A stretch of 23,336 nucleotides of DNA from a virus. Both the position numbers and the translations under genes were made by a program. The stretch spans positions 1 through 23,336 of IMG/VR virus record IMGVR_UViG_3300033153_006046; one strand, 5' to 3'. Shown piece by piece: positions 12,173 through 19,992 of the stretch (the stretch's first letter is position 1; the number at the start of each line of letters is the position of its first letter). Below the pieces are notes generated by a model. That model saw only the letters and a list, made by a program, of their open reading frames with translations. It did not search any database and was not told the origin of the DNA.

Positions 12173-13624
12173 TCATTGCGTCGAGACCGAGATGTCCCCC
12201 GTTTGCTGACCGCCGCGGCCCTGGATCAAGTCCCGCCAGAGACGGACCATGAGGGCGAGGGCGTCGGGCCCGTCATCGTGGGAAGCCAAGGGGAAGTCCC
12301 TGAGTTGCTGACCGAGGATGCGCCCCTGGGGCGTGTCGCGGATGCGCAGCCGGTGGAGTGACAGCAGTGGTGTCAAGAGCATCCGGATGTCGACTTCCTT
12401 CCCCTTGCCGGTTGCCGAGGTCCCGGGCTTCGAACCACGTCGTAGGGCCGCCACGGCCTCCGCCCGGCTGTTGTTGTACGGATAGATCGGAGCCAGTGCC
12501 GGGGCCTTGGCGTGGATGTTCGCGGCAACGACTTCCTGGAATCCGTTGATTTCGATCGCGAAAGCGTCCGGCCGCCGGGCCGATAGCATGGCTACGGCCG
12601 TGTCCTCCAACTGCGTCAGCGGCACCCGGACCATCACGGGATCGTCGATCCACAATGTGTCTTCCGGGTCAACTTCCCCGTAAAGCAAAGCGGCGAAGTC
12701 ACCTTTCTTCTTGTCCTTGCCCATGCTGGGGTCCAAGGCCATCAACCGCAGCTTCGGCGTGAACGCCGGCCGGTCGCTGTAGAAAAACGGATCGTCCCAG
12801 TACGACGCCGGCCACTCGCACAACTCGGCGGCCGTCGCCGGGTCTTGCTGGTAGAGGCTATGCCAAATCCAGGGGGTGCCGGCTAACTCTTGGTCCCGCT
12901 TGATGCTGAGTAGTTTCTTGGCGGGGTATCGTTCCGGCCATAGTGCCTTGTTGTGTTCGTCCAGGGCCGGGAACTTGATCCGGTGCCACCGCTCCGCCGG
13001 CTCCAGATCGGCGTTCAGTGCGAGTAGGCTGCCCGAGAGATCGTCCGGATGCCGCCGGCTCATAACGATGACGCATTTGCCGCCGGGCTCCAGACGGGTC
13101 AGTAGCTCGCTGTGAAACCGTTGGTGGAGCGTGGCCCGGGCTTCCTCGGTCGCCACTTCTGCCATCTCCTTAATCAAGTCGTCCGCAATCAAGAGGTGGG
13201 CACCTGTCCCCGCGAGCGACCCCCCGATGCCAAGGCCACGTAGCTCACCCGTGTGAGGCGGGCTGAGACGGAAGTGGCCCCGGCTCTGATAATTAGGGTC
13301 CAGGCCCACGCCGGCCAGGGAGGGCCCCCACTCCCCAACAAGATCACGGATGCGACTCGACCATTCCGTTGCGAAGTTGCCACCGTAACTGACCACCGTG
13401 ACCTTGTGATTGGGCCGCACCATCAAGTGCCAAGAGGGGAGCAGATAGCTGCAATAGTAGCTCTTGCCGTGCCGGACGGGAATCTCAACAATCAGCCGGT
13501 TTCGGTCCGGGCTGGAGAGCATTTCCATCACGGCCGTTTCCAGCGCCCGGATGTGCGGCGGGAACTGCCAGCCCGGCACCGCCAGCCGTCCCAGTGTCGA
13601 GGGCGCGTGCAGCAGTGTCGGCAT
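12173..13624 (-). CDS. Terminase large subunit (packaging ATPase-nuclease)
   Basis: The 483-residue protein should drive DNA into the prohead and cut the genome. ATPase motifs: PVRHGKS (49 to 55), a deviant Walker A; LLIADD (144 to 149), Walker B; CVIVMSRRHPDDLSG (184 to 198), the coupling motif. Nuclease acidic residues: Asp298 in LMALDPSMG, Glu358 in AIEING, and Asp451/Asp454 in SHDDGPDALALM. The start chosen (MPTLLHAP, after AAAGGGA) keeps the segment HIRALETAVMEML that normally precedes Walker A; a longer frame to 13795 reads as low-quality Arg/Ser sequence. It overlaps the small subunit by 140 bases and is followed by the repeat-rich region. Confidence 0.9.
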   Translation of the reverse strand: MPTLLHAPSTLGRLAVPGWQFPPHIRALETAVMEMLSSPDRNRLIVEIPVRHGKSYYCSYLLPSWHLMVRPNHKVTVVSYGGNFATEWSSRIRDLVGEWGPSLAGVGLDPNYQSRGHFRLSPPHTGELRGLGIGGSLAGTGAHLLIADDLIKEMAEVATEEARATLHQRFHSELLTRLEPGGKCVIVMSRRHPDDLSGSLLALNADLEPAERWHRIKFPALDEHNKALWPERYPAKKLLSIKRDQELAGTPWIWHSLYQQDPATAAELCEWPASYWDDPFFYSDRPAFTPKLRLMALDPSMGKDKKKGDFAALLYGEVDPEDTLWIDDPVMVRVPLTQLEDTAVAMLSARRPDAFAIEINGFQEVVAANIHAKAPALAPIYPYNNSRAEAVAALRRGSKPGTSATGKGKEVDIRMLLTPLLSLHRLRIRDTPQGRILGQQLRDFPLASHDDGPDALALMVRLWRDLIQGRGGQQTGDISVSTQ

Positions 13625-14072
13625 CGGCAATGTCCCTTTCGAGTTGCAAGGCCCGGTCGCGCAGGCCCGGGTCGGCCGTGTAGGCCGCGATCGGATCGTA
13701 AGGCATGGCCGTAACTGAGGCTTCGATTTTCTGCGGGGCTGCCAGACCGAGCAAGTCGATCTTGAGCTTGATCGCAGACAGCCGCAGTGATTCATTGACC
13801 ATGTTGCCCTCGATCATTTCCTCGATCTGCTCGAGTGCCCGGGCCCGGTGGATTTCTGAGGTCGAGTGATAGTCGGCGGCAATCGCCGCTTTCGCATTCC
13901 GGATCAAGCGCTGTGCTGTGCTCTTGCAGACGCCGAATTCGGCCATCACTTTCTGCCAGACGCCGCGGTTGCGGTTGGGCAGGTCGAGAAGCTCCAGGGT
14001 CCCGACCAGCCTTCGCTCGCGTTCGACATCGGTGTGCCGGCCGCCTTTCGACTTGCGAGCTTCAAGTCCCAT
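13485..14072 (-). CDS. Terminase small subunit-like protein
   Basis: The 195-residue protein lies directly ahead of the large subunit. Residues about 36 to 65 look like a helix-turn-helix (VWQKVMAEFGVCKSTAQRLIRNAKAAI), and 70 to 111 form two oligomerisation-like helices (EIHRARALEQIEEMIEGN; NESLRLSAIKLKIDLLGL), the usual small-subunit layout for DNA recognition. Its last 45 residues (from about 150) overlap the large-subunit start in another frame and are Gly/Ala/Pro-rich. The ATG follows the stop of the 56-aa gene by one base. Function as packaging recognition protein is inferred from position and architecture. Confidence 0.72.
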   Translation of the reverse strand: MGLEARKSKGGRHTDVERERRLVGTLELLDLPNRNRGVWQKVMAEFGVCKSTAQRLIRNAKAAIAADYHSTSEIHRARALEQIEEMIEGNMVNESLRLSAIKLKIDLLGLAAPQKIEASVTAMPYDPIAAYTADPGLRDRALQLERDIADADTAARALDTGTAGGAGLAVPAAHPGAGNGRDGNALQPGPKPADC

Positions 14073-14073
14073 G

Positions 14074-14244
14074 TCAGGGCCCCAGGCGGATTAGATGCCA
14101 GAGGATTGCCAACGGCAGGGCCATCTTGCACAACGTCCAGAACGCAGTCCCGATGTGACGTTTCCAAGATGGCCTCCGCTCGGGGAACTCTTGGAAGTAG
14201 AGGGCGTATCGCTCGTCTTCGCTGAGTTTGTGGAAGTCTCGCAT
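14074..14244 (-). CDS. 56-aa protein with C-terminal membrane segment
   Basis: This frame begins MRDFHKLSEDERYALYFQEF after AAGGTGAG, and ends with hydrophobic residues (about 37 to 52: TLCKMALPLAILWHLI). It fills the gap between the KTSC gene and the small terminase exactly, with its TGA one base ahead of the terminase ATG. The N-terminal half is charged and helical. A tail-anchored membrane peptide fits. No family recognised. Confidence 0.6.
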   Translation of the reverse strand: MRDFHKLSEDERYALYFQEFPERRPSWKRHIGTAFWTLCKMALPLAILWHLIRLGP

Positions 14245-14248
14245 ACTC

Positions 14249-14794
14249 TCACCTTATCGTAATCGGGACATACGGCGCGCCGGCCTTGGGGATACCGTGG
14301 TACAACGCCGCCCAAACGTACTTGCCCTTGGAGGCAGCCGCAGCCATGTGTTTGAAATTCGTGACGTTCGTGGTCGGGTAGACCACCGTGATTCGGTTAA
14401 ACTCGACCGCCAGAGCTGGTCGACCGCCCCAGACGATCAAGAAGATTCGCTTGACCCACGAGGAGTTGACGACCTCTTCTTCCAGCACGTCGCCCTCGGA
14501 AAGCCGGCCATACTGACTGACCGCCTTGGCTCTTGCCTGGGGCGCTTCCTCGCGACCCACGATCGACTTGTAGCGCGGCCCCTTTCGGAATTTCCCCGCT
14601 CTTGCCTTCGGGGATATCTGGCCCTTCAGGACCTTGACCTTCTCCCGTTTTGGCACCGCCTCGGGGGCCACGATGACTTTCACCTTGCGGACGTGAGCCG
14701 TGGGCGTCAACCGCTGCCGGCCGGCGGTGCGTGTCCGCCGCTTCTTGTGCGCGGCGACCTTCGCCTGCAATCGTCTTACGGCTGCTGTGGCCAT
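14249..14794 (-). CDS. KTSC-domain protein with basic N-terminus
   Basis: The 181-residue protein has a very basic N-terminal 70 residues (KKRRTRTAGRQRLTP; REKVKVLKGQISPKARAGKFRK) and a C-terminal region (about 108 to 168) with the KTSC pattern: VVNSSWVKRIFLIVWGG, LAVEFNRITVVYPTTNV, AAAASKGKYVWAALYHGIP. KTSC domains are small and of debated function, often in phage or RNA-related proteins. The basic part could bind nucleic acid, and the position among virion genes makes packaging or a minor virion role plausible. Start is one base after the preceding stop. The domain call is by pattern memory, not a search. Confidence 0.5.
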   Translation of the reverse strand: MATAAVRRLQAKVAAHKKRRTRTAGRQRLTPTAHVRKVKVIVAPEAVPKREKVKVLKGQISPKARAGKFRKGPRYKSIVGREEAPQARAKAVSQYGRLSEGDVLEEEVVNSSWVKRIFLIVWGGRPALAVEFNRITVVYPTTNVTNFKHMAAAASKGKYVWAALYHGIPKAGAPYVPITIR

Positions 14795-14795
14795 G

Positions 14796-16280
14796 TCAGT
14801 CCTCGTTTAGGACGGCGCCGGGGATCGTGGTAAACGTCAGGTGACACTCGGTCGGCAGCGTTTTCCATCCATCGTCATAGCAGGTGCTCAGCATTTTGCG
14901 AATCCGGACCCGCAGCGTCTTGCCCGCCTCCAGCTTTTGGACAACGTGCCCGGCGATGCAGTTCACGGCGCGGTCCCCTTCGCCGGACACCCTTCGCCGG
15001 CTGGAGGACATCTGCCCTTGGCTCCCTGTGATCTCCAGGTTGTCGTTGAACAGCACAACCTGCAAGATGCTATGCACATCCGCTGCCGGAGCGGGCCCGA
15101 CCGTTGGTCCAAGCAATCGTTGTGCAGAGACGGACCACTCGACTACGCCGACAAGGTCAACGCCGCTGATATTCCTGATTGAGTTTGTCCCCAATTGCAG
15201 TTCTAATCCGTCGCCGTAGGAAGCGATCTCAGTATCCATCGGCACGGTGGATAGCATGGCATCCCCACCGGCGAGACTGACGGTCGCCGACGCATAGATT
15301 GTAATCCCATGCCCGACCGTCGACCCCGTGGAGGTCAGCGGCATCCACACGTAGTGGTTGCGGCTGAAATGCACCTTCAGCACGTCGCCCACGTCAAGCG
15401 CCGTCGTTAGGTCGTTGAACACGTCGATCTGGTAGCCGCTGCTGATTACGCTCGGCTCGTCGACATGCTTGTTGATCCAGAATAGCTGCGCTTTGCCGAC
15501 GGCACCGGGCGCGATGGTATCTTCGTAGATGACAACTTGCGCAATCAAGTCGGCATAGAGCGTCACTATTTGCCACTCTCCGCGCCAACCTTGCGTACCG
15601 TCCGCTGCCGTGTACGCGGTGCCTTTCGGTTGATACCTGGCCCATCCGTAAGTCCCCCGGAAATAGGCGCCGGGCCCTCGCCCGATGCCAAGGGAAAGGA
15701 ACTGGTCACCTGAAGGAAAACCGCTGCGGTGTTCTGGGTAGAGCGTGACTTCTTCGCCCGGGTTGTCGAGCCACTCGGCAGTGATCGTCGTGTCGAGTTC
15801 CGGCCCGCCGGTTGGGACAAGGTCAAATAGCAGCTTGAACGGGCGAAGCACGGAAGCCGAGAACTGCCAGAGCCGATGGAAGCCGCCGGCGGCGTCAAGC
15901 GCCGGCCGGGATGGTATCAGGCGAACGACCGTGCCGATCGGGACCGCGTTGCCGTTGACCTCGTGCGCGGGATTCAGCAGCGTGTAGCCTACTCGCCGGG
16001 AGTGACGGCCGCCGGGAAAGATTTCGGTCCTCACGGGAACCCACTCGCCCTTGACGATATGAACTTCTTCCCACTCGAATTCCCACTTCTTGTCATCGTC
16101 CGGGCCCTTGTCCGTGATGACGCCCCAGACCGGTTCGACGTGGCGATCGGGGACGAAGCCTGTACCCATCACGGATTGGTCCGTCGAAATCCCAACAGCA
16201 GACACCGACGGAGAACTGCCGGCAACCAGTTCATTGAACGCCTGCGGAGTGACCTGTTGGCCGGGACGGAGCTTCGCCAT
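14796..16280 (-). CDS. Large virion protein, likely tail or baseplate
   Basis: The 494-residue protein starts MAKLRPGQQVTPQAFNELVAG, an opening seen in phage structural proteins, and is almost wholly beta-rich with many Gly, Thr and aromatic residues. No catalytic motif is evident; the C-terminal half (from about 300) resembles a receptor-binding or carbohydrate-binding sandwich in texture (LQVVLFNDNLEITGS; HLTFTTIPG). It lies between the 352-aa and KTSC genes with a three-base gap. I treat it as a virion protein by context; its identity as tail fibre or baseplate part is uncertain. Confidence 0.5.
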   Translation of the reverse strand: MAKLRPGQQVTPQAFNELVAGSSPSVSAVGISTDQSVMGTGFVPDRHVEPVWGVITDKGPDDDKKWEFEWEEVHIVKGEWVPVRTEIFPGGRHSRRVGYTLLNPAHEVNGNAVPIGTVVRLIPSRPALDAAGGFHRLWQFSASVLRPFKLLFDLVPTGGPELDTTITAEWLDNPGEEVTLYPEHRSGFPSGDQFLSLGIGRGPGAYFRGTYGWARYQPKGTAYTAADGTQGWRGEWQIVTLYADLIAQVVIYEDTIAPGAVGKAQLFWINKHVDEPSVISSGYQIDVFNDLTTALDVGDVLKVHFSRNHYVWMPLTSTGSTVGHGITIYASATVSLAGGDAMLSTVPMDTEIASYGDGLELQLGTNSIRNISGVDLVGVVEWSVSAQRLLGPTVGPAPAADVHSILQVVLFNDNLEITGSQGQMSSSRRRVSGEGDRAVNCIAGHVVQKLEAGKTLRVRIRKMLSTCYDDGWKTLPTECHLTFTTIPGAVLNED

Positions 16281-16283
16281 GAT

Positions 16284-17342
16284 TCACCCCGCGTTCACTC
16301 GGAACAGTTCCATGAAGTTGCTTTCGATGTGAAGCCGGCCCGCGGAAAGCTGGAGTTGACCGATTCCGAATCCGGGGATTACGAAGCCATGCTTTACGAA
16401 TTGACGGCCGACGTAGATTTCGTACCACCCGGTCCGTCCGGTCGGCCAGCCGAGAAACGAGGTATTCGTGAAGACGTGATTCCAAGTCACCGGCCCCTCT
16501 GAGTCCACGCCGAGCACGTCGGTCAGCCTATCGGTATAGTACGAAATCCAACGGAACCGATAGGTGATTTCGTACCACCGCTCCCCCTCGCTGTCGATCA
16601 TTGTGGGCGTGTCGGCCCCCATAAACTTGAGCGTTCGGGGTGCGAAGTTCGGCAAGCCAGCCGCCGCGCCGCCCGGCCCCGGGAAGTCTACGGCGTTGAC
16701 CGTGCCGGCCATCCGGTCGATCGTCCCCCACGGGATGCTCCCGACAAACATCCGCTTGATCGAAAAGTCGGAAATGGGTATGCGGAGTGCTTCGCCGGCG
16801 TCGTCCGGCACGCTGTCCACGTCGATGCCGTTCGTGATGTAGAGCCCGTCGGGCCATGCGATTTGCCGAGAGCCCGGCACGAACTGCGGGTCGATCCAGT
16901 CCCATACGTCATCGTCCGGATTGTCCGGGTCACTCGATTTCCACGCTGTAATCAGCGGCCGATAGTGGGCCGTGATGATTGCCCCGGCCGTGCCCAGCGC
17001 CGTCTTCTCCGGCTGGCCTTCGAGCTTTTCCAGCAACGTGCCAAGGGCAGGATCGTCTTGCAAGCCCAGGCTGCTTGCCATGGCGTCCGGGTCCGCGAAG
17101 TTGACGACGCACTCCGTGCAATAGCAGTTCCGAATGTAGGTGTCCCGAGCCGGGGCCGTCCGCTCCCATGACGTGGCCTTCCCGTCCGCATTCCGCGTCA
17201 CGTCGACGCCGCCTTGCAATTCCTTTAGGACCGCAGGATGGGAATCATAGGGTTCAACGTAGAACGTCCGCACGATCTCGATGCCGCTCTGGCTTGTGTG
17301 AACCGTCCGATTCATTTGTTCAATCTTCGTCGGCTGCGGCAT
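16284..17342 (-). CDS. Virion-associated protein, tail module
   Basis: The 352-residue protein has an N-terminal portion with beta-strands (SGIEIVRTFYVEPYDSHPAVL), a cysteine pair (CYCTECVV), a helix-rich middle (EKLEGQPEKTALGTAGAII), and a C-terminal half full of Tyr/Trp (RWYEITYRFRWISYY; GWYEIYVGRQFVKHGFV). This is typical of phage structural proteins that are hard to classify. It sits between the PPPLP protein and the 494-aa protein, in the position of a distal tail or baseplate component. No motif settles the role. Confidence 0.45.
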   Translation of the reverse strand: MPQPTKIEQMNRTVHTSQSGIEIVRTFYVEPYDSHPAVLKELQGGVDVTRNADGKATSWERTAPARDTYIRNCYCTECVVNFADPDAMASSLGLQDDPALGTLLEKLEGQPEKTALGTAGAIITAHYRPLITAWKSSDPDNPDDDVWDWIDPQFVPGSRQIAWPDGLYITNGIDVDSVPDDAGEALRIPISDFSIKRMFVGSIPWGTIDRMAGTVNAVDFPGPGGAAAGLPNFAPRTLKFMGADTPTMIDSEGERWYEITYRFRWISYYTDRLTDVLGVDSEGPVTWNHVFTNTSFLGWPTGRTGWYEIYVGRQFVKHGFVIPGFGIGQLQLSAGRLHIESNFMELFRVNAG

Positions 17343-17345
17343 GGC

Positions 17346-17897
17346 TCACATCCTTGACCCTACGGCGGTTGTTGTGACGGTATCCCTTACGGGCGTACCT
17401 ACCTTAGCGATTCGCTGTTGCACGCTCAACAGGGCTTTCAGCGTGCGGCCCGTATCGTCCTCCCCCTTGGAAGCGCCGCCGCCCTCCAAGGTCCCGATTA
17501 CCTTTCCCCGCTCGGCTTGCTCTGCGAACCCGATCGCCTGTTGGGCAACAAACAGGGCCGCGGCACCGGGCAATAGTTTGCCCGCCGCTCCGGTCGCGGC
17601 CTTGCCGGCGGCTCCCGCCGCGGCCTTACCGGCAGCGGGAGGCAAGGGCGGAGGCGTGGCGATTTCCGGCAACGGCGGTGGCACAGGGGTTCCCGGCAGC
17701 GGCGGTGGCACGGCTTCCATGCTGCGGTGTCGTTCGACGAAATCATCGCCGCCCGGCAGCGGCGGAGGCACGGCCGCGGCTGGCAGGTCCGGCGGAGCGA
17801 ACACGAACTCGCCGGTGAACTTCCCGCTCGCGTCGCGGCGCTGGACCACCTTGCGGTCTTTATTCGGGTTGGGCAGCGGTGGAGGTTCAGAAGGCAT
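17346..17897 (-). CDS. PPPLP-repeat, Ala/Gly-rich protein; possible short tape measure
   Basis: The start is ATG 17897, overlapping the previous stop by 11 bases (the upstream Met in frame is inside the neighbouring gene). Of 183 residues, the first half has five exact PPPLP motifs at 5, 44, 64, 73 and 82, plus a basic/aromatic patch (RRDASGKFTGEFVF). Residues 88 to 130 form Ala/Gly-rich helix with a hydrophobic stretch (LLPGAAALFVAQQAIGFA), as seen in tape measures; a charged amphipathic end follows. In gene order it lies where a tape measure would, but it is very short. If it is one, the tail is short; it could instead be a virion linker or internal protein. Confidence 0.45.
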   Translation of the reverse strand: MPSEPPPLPNPNKDRKVVQRRDASGKFTGEFVFAPPDLPAAAVPPPLPGGDDFVERHRSMEAVPPPLPGTPVPPPLPEIATPPPLPPAAGKAAAGAAGKAATGAAGKLLPGAAALFVAQQAIGFAEQAERGKVIGTLEGGGASKGEDDTGRTLKALLSVQQRIAKVGTPVRDTVTTTAVGSRM

Positions 17898-18528
17898 CGT
17901 CGGGCCCCGCTGGTTGCTGGTCTGCCTGGGCAATCCCCAACGCCCCGGCCCCACACCACCGGGCGTCGACGTAGCGACGTAGCGGCGCGGAGCCGACTCC
18001 GGTGATCCGGTAGGTGACCACGTCCCCGCGGGAGATGTTCACCACGACAACCTCCCCCAGCAAGACCTCGGGGCAGAAGTAGTACACGCCAAGCCGGCCG
18101 GCTGCGGGTGGCCTGGCGATGGTCTGGATGTTCGGCTGAGAGTAGAACGTCGGGTCGCCGGCTTGGAAGTGGATCGCGATCAAGAAGTTGTCATCCGGCG
18201 CGCCTTCCATGCGGCCGTCGATGTGCGGCTGGGTGGACGGGCCGGGACCAGGGACGACCCCCGCTTTCCGCATTGGCGTTAGGTCCAGGTCGACAAGAAT
18301 CGTGAACCGGAAGCCGTCGGCCACCCGCCGATTCTGGAGCGACCCGTAGCCCCCGGACATAGCCAGTTCCTTGTTGCGGAACTGACGTTGGATTTCCCAC
18401 CGCAGAACCTCGATTCGCTCGGGCTCCCGATCCTCCACGAAGTAAGCCCCGGGCCAGCGGAATTCGATGTAGCCACCGATGCCTGAGAGCGGCTCTGTCG
18501 GGCGCGTCGGCCGTACACTTGGCGGCAT
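17887..18528 (-). CDS. Virion protein, second member of a duplicated pair
   Basis: The 213-residue protein shares a spaced pattern with its neighbour at 18541 to 19065: RQ at 48, N at 52, SG at 58, G at 62, RVAD at 68 and GDP-x-F at 124. It has strands typical of a virion beta fold (FRFTILVDLDL, GVYYFCPEVLLGEVVVVNI). A Pro-rich spot lies near 93 to 100. The C-terminal 25 residues are loosely packed and may be disordered. Start has GGAGGGCGAG upstream. Likely a tail-module component; tail tube or completion protein cannot be distinguished. Confidence 0.5.
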   Translation of the reverse strand: MPPSVRPTRPTEPLSGIGGYIEFRWPGAYFVEDREPERIEVLRWEIQRQFRNKELAMSGGYGSLQNRRVADGFRFTILVDLDLTPMRKAGVVPGPGPSTQPHIDGRMEGAPDDNFLIAIHFQAGDPTFYSQPNIQTIARPPAAGRLGVYYFCPEVLLGEVVVVNISRGDVVTYRITGVGSAPLRRYVDARWCGAGALGIAQADQQPAGPDDAF

Positions 18529-18540
18529 GACTCGCCCTCC

Positions 18541-19065
18541 TTAGAACCAAACGCCAGGATGTATCGGCACGTCATCTTCGTAGGTCCACAACAGCGAGTT
18601 GCCTTCGCCGGCGATGTTCAACCCGACCACCGCCTTGCCGCTCGAATCAAGCACCGTCTCGACCGTGCTCAATAGCGCCTTCGTGGCGCGGTAGCTGCGG
18701 ACACTCAACTGTTGCGAAGTCCAGAATTTGGGGTCGCCAACGAAGAACGCCATCGCCACGCTACGTGAACTGCCCAGCAACGATTCGACGAAGCTGTGCG
18801 AGAGGCCCTCTTTCAGCTTCGCCGGGAACGACAAGACCAGAGCGAAGTTCCAATCGGCACTCACGCGGGTCCGGAGCACGGCACCATTGGACCCGCTGTG
18901 CGTCGTGTCTTGGTTGGTGAGGATCTGCCGGACGAAGCCTTGTTGCACATCCAGGACCGTGGACGGCTGCAAGACGCCCAGGTGGTCGTACTGGGCAATC
19001 TCGACATGACTCCCGGAGCCGGGCACAAAATCGTAGTCCCGAGACGCTCGCGTGAAAACTGCCAT
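18541..19065 (-). CDS. Virion protein, first member of a duplicated pair
   Basis: The 174-residue protein shares a patterned region with the gene after it: RQ at 46, N at 51, SG at 57, G at 61, RVSAD at 67, and GDP-x-F at 110, with matching strand order. It ends LWTYEDDVPIHPGVWF, and a related LWSYESG segment occurs in the preceding 304-aa protein. The start follows TAAGGAGCC. Position after the tube candidate suggests a tail or connector component. No catalytic residues are apparent. Confidence 0.5.
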   Translation of the reverse strand: MAVFTRASRDYDFVPGSGSHVEIAQYDHLGVLQPSTVLDVQQGFVRQILTNQDTTHSGSNGAVLRTRVSADWNFALVLSFPAKLKEGLSHSFVESLLGSSRSVAMAFFVGDPKFWTSQQLSVRSYRATKALLSTVETVLDSSGKAVVGLNIAGEGNSLLWTYEDDVPIHPGVWF

Positions 19066-19075
19066 AGCCGGCTCC

Positions 19076-19990
19076 TTAGAAGATGATTGCGTTCTTGCAG
19101 ATTCGGGCGTCGAAGTTCGCGTTGACGGCCCCGGGGTTGTTCACCATGCAGTAGGCCACGTCGCCGCGGTCCACGTTGTAGATCGGGGACGCGCCTTGAT
19201 GGTCGAGGCCCTCGTTTGTCGTCGGGTGAATGAACGGGTTCTGAATCCCGCTTTCATACGACCACAAGAACGGCTCGTTTGCACTCAGTTCAATGGCGGG
19301 CCGCACCTTGTAAAGTTGCCCATCGTCCGTGTTGTCTTCGAGTGCGGCGCCAACCACGGTCAGCGTCGTGAGGCCAGCAATTCCCACAACGGTCAGCAGT
19401 TCATAGATGCCGTTGTTTCCCGTGCTGTCCGTGATGGCAATAAAGTCACCAGCCGCGAGTATGTCAGACAAGTCACCTGCAACGGTAATCACGCCGGTTG
19501 CGAGCGTTGCCGTGGCGATGGTATACATGTAGCCCATTTTCTGATGCGAGCACACGCGGGCAAACGTGCCGACCGCACCGCCACCGCCAACGGGAAATTG
19601 ATTGCCGGGGCTAATTGTAAGGATTCCAGGGGCCGCCCCGTCCACAAGATAGATGCCGTCGTCGGCAACAGTGCCCTCTACTCGCACGAGGTCGCCAGAG
19701 AAGATCACATCATCAGCAGCACCGGCGTGGGTGATCGTCATTCCGATCAGCACGCAGTCGGTAAGCGGATACCGCACGCCTAAGAACTGCACGTCCACGT
19801 CTTGATCGCAGACCAGCGACAAGGCTTGCAGTTGATGATCCTTGAAAGCCCCGATCGCCGTTTGCTCTTCTGCACCGGCCGAAATGACCTGGTCCGGAGA
19901 CTCGGGCGATTCGACTTCGACAGCCTCCGCCCCACTAATGCCCGCTTCGTTCGCAACACGCAACGCGCGAGTGATGCTGATGACAGTCAC
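19076..19990 (-). CDS. Tail-tube candidate with two inserted repeats
   Basis: The 304-residue protein begins at GTG 19990 with AGGAGC eight bases upstream, a start otherwise rare among the virion genes. The N- and C-terminal parts (about 1 to 75 and 225 to 304) look like the core: ALSLVCDQDVDVQFL, FLWSYESGIQNPF, RGDVAYCMVNNPG. Two inserted domains, about 78 to 145 and 158 to 226, share the layout GD-(L/F)-(V/I)-x-(V/I), DGIY or NGIY, and (ILTI or TLTV). Such small repeats decorate phage tube or capsid proteins. It follows a tail-terminator-like gene, which fits a major tail protein, although an ordered tape-measure gene is not evident. Confidence 0.5.
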   Translation of the reverse strand: MTVISITRALRVANEAGISGAEAVEVESPESPDQVISAGAEEQTAIGAFKDHQLQALSLVCDQDVDVQFLGVRYPLTDCVLIGMTITHAGAADDVIFSGDLVRVEGTVADDGIYLVDGAAPGILTISPGNQFPVGGGGAVGTFARVCSHQKMGYMYTIATATLATGVITVAGDLSDILAAGDFIAITDSTGNNGIYELLTVVGIAGLTTLTVVGAALEDNTDDGQLYKVRPAIELSANEPFLWSYESGIQNPFIHPTTNEGLDHQGASPIYNVDRGDVAYCMVNNPGAVNANFDARICKNAIIF

Positions 19991-19992
19991 AG

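Noticed and set aside
13625-13795. N-terminal extension of the large terminase
   Set aside because: The codons give Arg/Ser/Pro-rich sequence in a shadow frame of the small subunit, while ATG 13624 has a ribosome-binding site and yields the expected N-terminus.
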